From: JBFMHP01 sp040752855
GTDB taxonomy: Bacteria; Pseudomonadota; Gammaproteobacteria; RBG-16-57-12
Direction of reading: 5' to 3'
DNA: 64,000 bases
Assembly (NCBI GenBank): GCA_040752855.1
Contig: JBFMHP010000019.1
Location: forward strand, 268,793 to 332,792
This document shows positions 60,533-64,000 of this stretch, piece by piece. The position numbers and the translations under genes were made by a program. The notes beneath the pieces were generated by a model. The model searched no databases, was not told the origin of the DNA, and was given only the letters and a program-made list of their open reading frames with translations. Position 1 is the stretch's first letter, and every line of letters begins with the position of its first letter.

Positions 60533-62152
60533 TCAGCTCTCCACCACACGCCCGCGCTGCGGGAACAGGCCGCGCGGCCGCTTTTGGATAAACAGAATGA
60601 TCAACACCAGCAGCAGTATCTTCGCCAACACCGCGCCGACCCACGGCTCCATCAGCTTGTTGAACACCCCGAGCGACATCGCCGCGACGAACGTGCCCCA
60701 CAGATTGCCGACACCCCCGAGCACCACCACCAGAAAACTGTCGATGATGTACGCCTGGCCCAAATTCGGTCCGACATTGGTCAGCTGACTCAGCGCCACG
60801 CCTGCCACACCCGCAATGCCTGAACCCAAACCGAAGGTCATGGCATCGACCCAGCCAGAACGCACCCCCATGGCCTGAGCCATCTGACGATTCTGCGAAA
60901 CCGCGCGCACCTTGAGGCCAAGCGCAGTGCGCTTTAGGATCAGCAACAAAGCGGCGAACACAAACAAACTGAAGATGATGATATAGAGCCGATTGTATGT
61001 CAGCGACAGCGCCGGATTGATCTCCCAGGAACCACTCATCCAGGATGGCGTGGCCACCGAGCGGTTGAGGGGCGAAAAGATGGTGCGCACCGCCTGTTGC
61101 AAAATCAGACTGATCCCAAATGTCGCCAGCAATGTTTCCAGAGGCCGGCCATATAGAAATCGAATCACGCCGCGTTCTATGCCAATCCCGACCAGCCCGG
61201 CAACGATAAAGGCCAACGGCACCGCGACAAACAGCGAATAGTCGATAGTATTTGGCATCAAAAGTTGCACGACATACGTGGTATAGGCGCCGATCATCAT
61301 CAATTCGCCGTGCGCCATATTGATCACCCCCATGACACCGAAGGTAATGGCAAGACCAATTGCAGACAGCAGTAAAACCGAGCCCAGACTCAAACCGAAA
61401 AACACGGTCTCGGCGGAGGCGTACAGATTAAGACGCCCTTCGATCTGCGCAATCGCGCGATTAGCAGCTTGACTAACCTCGCCATCGCCCCCGTCGCTCA
61501 GTTGCTTGAGGCGCGCAAGCGCTGCGGGTTCCAGCGAGTCGGACAATTTTGAGATCGCACTCAGTTGCCGCGCCTCATCGTTCGAACCTGCTTCAACCAG
61601 CGCGATAGCGATCTCCATGAGTGAACGAATCTCGTGATCTTTCTCTGCCGCAATCGATATCCGCACCTGCTCTGCCTGCGTCTCACCCATGTTTCCGATC
61701 AACTCCTTAACGGCGGCTCGGCGCATCGCCCTATCGTTGCTGTTCAAACTGAGTCGCGCGATCACAGCGCGCAACTGCTCGCGCAAGGTATTGTTCAGCG
61801 TAAATTTCTTCAGCTCGCGTTTGTCAACGACACCTGCTTGCTCGCCAGTCAATGCGTCGCGTACTACGACGCCTTCATCACTAACTGAACCCAAGACCGG
61901 ACGACCACCATCTTTTAAATAGTACAGATCGCCCGCGAGCATTGCCTTGAGCAGGGCCAATACTGCGTGATCTGACGAAGACTCCAGCTCGCCAATCAAC
62001 GCCGACTTGACATCGAATTCCGCATCACGCAGCTCAGCCAGGACTGTTGCGGCATCCCGCTGGGCATGAACACAGAACGGAAGCATAAACATCAAGCAAA
62101 AAATATATATTTTCGTTCGCATTCCACGCATCAAGACCGCCCGATTCAGCAC
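60533..62152 (-). CDS. urtB: Urea ABC transporter permease UrtB
   Basis: 539 residues. A signal-like N-terminus (FCLMFMLPFCVHA) and a helical periplasmic region (about 30-235) precede a LivH-type permease with GLAITFGVMGVINMAHGELMMIGA. The long N-terminal region is normal for proteobacterial UrtB. The start is uncertain by about ten residues, ATG at 62152 or 62122. It follows urtA beyond a terminator-like hairpin. Confidence 0.94.
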   Translation of the reverse strand: MLNRAVLMRGMRTKIYIFCLMFMLPFCVHAQRDAATVLAELRDAEFDVKSALIGELESSSDHAVLALLKAMLAGDLYYLKDGGRPVLGSVSDEGVVVRDALTGEQAGVVDKRELKKFTLNNTLREQLRAVIARLSLNSNDRAMRRAAVKELIGNMGETQAEQVRISIAAEKDHEIRSLMEIAIALVEAGSNDEARQLSAISKLSDSLEPAALARLKQLSDGGDGEVSQAANRAIAQIEGRLNLYASAETVFFGLSLGSVLLLSAIGLAITFGVMGVINMAHGELMMIGAYTTYVVQLLMPNTIDYSLFVAVPLAFIVAGLVGIGIERGVIRFLYGRPLETLLATFGISLILQQAVRTIFSPLNRSVATPSWMSGSWEINPALSLTYNRLYIIIFSLFVFAALLLILKRTALGLKVRAVSQNRQMAQAMGVRSGWVDAMTFGLGSGIAGVAGVALSQLTNVGPNLGQAYIIDSFLVVVLGGVGNLWGTFVAAMSLGVFNKLMEPWVGAVLAKILLLVLIILFIQKRPRGLFPQRGRVVES

Positions 62153-62169
62153 GATTGAACCCGTTATGG

Positions 62170-62199
62170 AAAAAGCGGGAGGGCAAAATCACCCTCCCG
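62170..62199 (-). terminator. Terminator-like hairpin between urtA and urtB
   Basis: CGGGAGGG, an 8-base loop and CCCTCCCG are followed by CTTTTTCC on the minus strand. As the same operon continues, it probably acts as a partial terminator that keeps binding protein more abundant than the membrane parts. Confidence 0.75.
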
Positions 62200-62210
62200 T
62201 GAGGTGACAG

Positions 62211-63503
62211 TTACTTGTAGTTCTGCCCTGAACACTTCTTAGTTTTGGTATTGTAATTACCGCACTTGAGCTTCACCCAATCGGCGGCGATATCCTTGCT
62301 TCCCGGCAAATAATCCGACCACGCATCACCTGCGACCAGTCCACTGGTCTTCCACACCGTTTCGAACTGACCGTCATCCTGAATCTCGCCGATCAACACC
62401 GGCTTGGTAATATGGTGATTGGGCAGCATTTCCGCGACGCCACCCGACAGGTTCGGGACCTTTACGCCCACGATCGCGTCGATGACCTTATCCGGGTCCG
62501 TGCTCTTGGCTTTTTCGACCGCCTTCACCCACATATTGAAGCCAATGTAGTGCGCTTCCATCGGGTCATTGGTGACGCGGTCTTTGTTCTTGATAAAGCC
62601 GTGCCATTTCTTGATGAACTCGTCGTTTTCCTTGGCATCTACGCTCATGAAATAGTTCCAGGCGGCAAGGTGTCCGACCAGCGGCTTGGTATCGATACCG
62701 GACAACTCCTCCTCGCCCACCGAGAACGCGACGACAGGGATATCGGAGGCCTTGATGCCTTGGTTGCCCAGCTCCTTGTAGAAGGGAACATTGGCATCGC
62801 CGTTGATAGTGGAAACGACAGCCGTCTTCTTGCCGGATGACCCGAATTTCTTGATATCGGAGACGATGCTCTGCCAGTCGGAATGGCCAAACGGCGTGTA
62901 GCTGATCATGATGTCCTTGTCGGAGACGCCCTTAGCTTTCAGATACGCCTCGAGTATCTTGTTGGTCGTGCGCGGATAAACGTAGTCGGTGCCCGCCAGC
63001 ACCCAGCGCTGGACCTTGAGATCGTTCATCAGATAATCAACCGCGGGGATCGCCTGCTGATTTGGCGCTGCGCCGGTGTAAAAGACATTCCTGGATGATT
63101 CCTCGCCTTCGTATTGCACGGGATAAAACAGAACGCCGTTGAGCTCCTCCACCACCGGCAACACTGACTTGCGCGATACCGAAGTCCAGCAACCGAATAT
63201 CGCCGCAACCTTGTCCTTGGTCAAAAGCTCGCGGGTCTTTTCGGCGAACAACGGCCAATTGGAGGCGGGATCGACGACGACCGCTTCGAGCTTTTTCCCA
63301 AGCAAGCCACCCGCCTTGTTCTGTTCCTCTATCAGCATCAGCATGGTGTCCTTCAGCGTGGTTTCGCTGATTGCCATGGTTCCCGAAAGCGAGTGCAGAA
63401 TGCCGACCTTGATTGTGTCGGCGGCAACCGCCATCTGCGCCGACACACCTAGCGCCGCGCCTGTCAACAACGTAAAAAATTTTTTGGTAAATTTAAGCGT
63501 CAT
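62211..63503 (-). CDS. urtA: Urea ABC transporter substrate-binding protein UrtA
   Basis: 430 residues from ATG at 63503, ribosome site GGAG; the longer frame to 63548 is not needed. Signal peptide LLTGAALGVSAQMAVAAD; HSLSGTMAISETTLKDT, GCWTSVSRKSVLPVVEELNG and YPVQYEGEESSRNVFYTGA are UrtA signatures. Periplasmic binding of urea. It heads urtABCDE, usually nitrogen-regulated. Confidence 0.96.
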   Translation of the reverse strand: MTLKFTKKFFTLLTGAALGVSAQMAVAADTIKVGILHSLSGTMAISETTLKDTMLMLIEEQNKAGGLLGKKLEAVVVDPASNWPLFAEKTRELLTKDKVAAIFGCWTSVSRKSVLPVVEELNGVLFYPVQYEGEESSRNVFYTGAAPNQQAIPAVDYLMNDLKVQRWVLAGTDYVYPRTTNKILEAYLKAKGVSDKDIMISYTPFGHSDWQSIVSDIKKFGSSGKKTAVVSTINGDANVPFYKELGNQGIKASDIPVVAFSVGEEELSGIDTKPLVGHLAAWNYFMSVDAKENDEFIKKWHGFIKNKDRVTNDPMEAHYIGFNMWVKAVEKAKSTDPDKVIDAIVGVKVPNLSGGVAEMLPNHHITKPVLIGEIQDDGQFETVWKTSGLVAGDAWSDYLPGSKDIAADWVKLKCGNYNTKTKKCSGQNYK

Positions 63504-63615
63504 CGTAATTTTTCTCCGTAAATGGATGGGAAAACAGCCAATACACAAAAATGTTCAACAATGGCCATGCTTTGTCCTGCACACCGCCAGCCATCCATGG
63601 CTTGCCATCGTCGCT

Positions 63616-63876
63616 TTATTTGAGATCGAACGTCTTTTTGTAGCTGACCGCGAACAACGGGTCTTCGTCGACCGGCGTGGTGTCTTCCAATGCTATGCTG
63701 ATGGCAAACTTGAACTCATCCGTGGCGGCATAGCTCGCAGTGACGTGGCTGTAATCGTTGGCATCGCTTCCCGTCCACTGTCCATAGGTGACATTGAATT
63801 TGTCAAAGGTCGCGCCGAGTGTGTAATACACCCAGTCGTCGCTCGTGCCCATATATTCATCATCCACCGAGATATA
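63616..63876 (-). pseudogene. C-terminal fragment of a TorF-family putative porin
   Basis: About 86 codons ending in TAA-like stop at 63616 encode DEYMGTSDDWVYYTLGATFD, then alternating beta strands (NVTYGQW, HVTASYAA, KFAISIAL) and a final FAVSYKKTFDLK, typical of the C-terminal strands of TorF/Gcw_chp porins. An in-frame TAG at 63879-63877 lies just upstream and there is no start or signal peptide, so the N-terminal two thirds are missing. Such porins often precede urtA or ammonium genes. A restart at GTG 63867 is possible but would not give a barrel. Confidence 0.72.
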
Positions 63877-63880
63877 CTAC

Positions 63881-64000
63881 CTAGGCCGCAGCAAAGGATA
63901 CAGATTGGTGTTCAAAGAATGATTTCACAAGCGCGATATTTTCCTTGATTGCTTGCAGATCATTGGTAGCCCGTTGCTTGAGAGACTCGCCCTCCTTCAA
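63881..64000 (-). CDS. C-terminal end of an unidentified protein at the window edge
   Basis: 39 codons are open from the right edge to TAG at 63883-63881 and read as a charged helical C-terminus (LKQRATNDLQAIKENIALVK, then SFFEHQSVSFAAA). The stop is four bases from the porin fragment. It may be a transposase or other gene that replaced the porin 5' end. I do not recognise the family and no terminal repeat is visible. Confidence 0.4.
   Translation of the reverse strand: MKEGESLKQRATNDLQAIKENIALVKSFFEHQSVSFAAA

Noticed and set aside
63579..63593. Sigma-54-like TGGCTGGCGGTGTGC upstream of urtA
   Set aside because: Spacing is right but -24 and -12 both deviate, and the region has been rearranged; too weak to call.

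Overview
The window looks like chromosome from a free-living, nitrogen-fixing gammaproteobacterium. The gene order nifHDKT-fdx-nifY-orf-lrv ... nifENX-orfs-fdxB ... iscA-nifUS, nifV-cysE-nifWZM-clpX follows the Azotobacter vinelandii / Pseudomonas stutzeri plan. NifA/sigma-54 control signals, a RAYT with GTAG-headed REP sequences and Urt-type urea uptake fit the same group. DraT (absent from the classic Azotobacter layout) and the dense REP invasion leave the genus open. No rRNA or tRNA gene was seen.

Layout. (1) 1-1846: 5' part of a type I restriction endonuclease gene, hsdR, cut by the window edge and carrying an in-frame REP-like insertion. (2) 2442-13431: an Anbu (bacterial proteasome-like) gene, divergent from an operon of circularly permuted ATP-grasp, alpha-E protein, an HPPD/VOC-like protein and two large transglutaminase/DUF2126 proteins, the second lacking the catalytic cysteine. 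(3) 13658-22120: minus-strand accessory nif genes in two sigma-54 units, nifV-cysE(nifP)-orf-nifW-nifZ-nifM-clpX and iscA-nifU-nifS. (4) 22343-26081: a divergent operon with a short NifZ-like protein, a PCP-reductase-like protein, an unknown, a tandem SagB-type nitroreductase, a rhodanese-ankyrin protein and another unknown. (5) 26128-27894: a SulP transporter. (6) 28382-35456: nifENX, DUF269, DUF683, two ferredoxins and three poorly known nif-associated genes, the last with its 3' end copied twice more. (7) 35859-39529: an intact RAYT transposase among REPs, modABC (molybdate uptake) and bolA. (8) 39532-46832: CGFS glutaredoxin, LRV Fe-S protein, orf1, nifY, ferredoxin, nifT and nifKDH (all minus strand, transcribed from nifH). 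(9) 47022-47882: draT, divergent from nifH. (10) 47859-57806: a guanidine uptake and degradation operon (ABC transporter, two DUF1989 proteins, biotin-dependent carboxylase, allophanate hydrolase) behind a guanidine-I riboswitch and a sigma-54-like promoter. (11) 57903-63503: urtABCDE for urea uptake. (12) A 5'-truncated porin and the end of an unknown gene finish the window.

Together this is a nitrogen-acquisition region: N2 fixation with its cofactor, Fe-S and molybdate supply, post-translational nitrogenase switch-off (DraT), and two alternative reduced-nitrogen sources, guanidine and urea. REP elements are unusually active. Stop codons of at least four genes fall on the GTAG head of a repeat, one REPIN is translated inside the SagB-type gene, one array contains exact 119-bp tandem copies, and REPs lie between the modABC/RAYT block and the nif genes on both sides.

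The observations most worth follow-up are the HPPD-like member and the catalytically dead transglutaminase paralogue of the Anbu operon, the SagB-type oxidoreductase in a nif operon with no YcaO partner, and the REP/stop-codon pattern.
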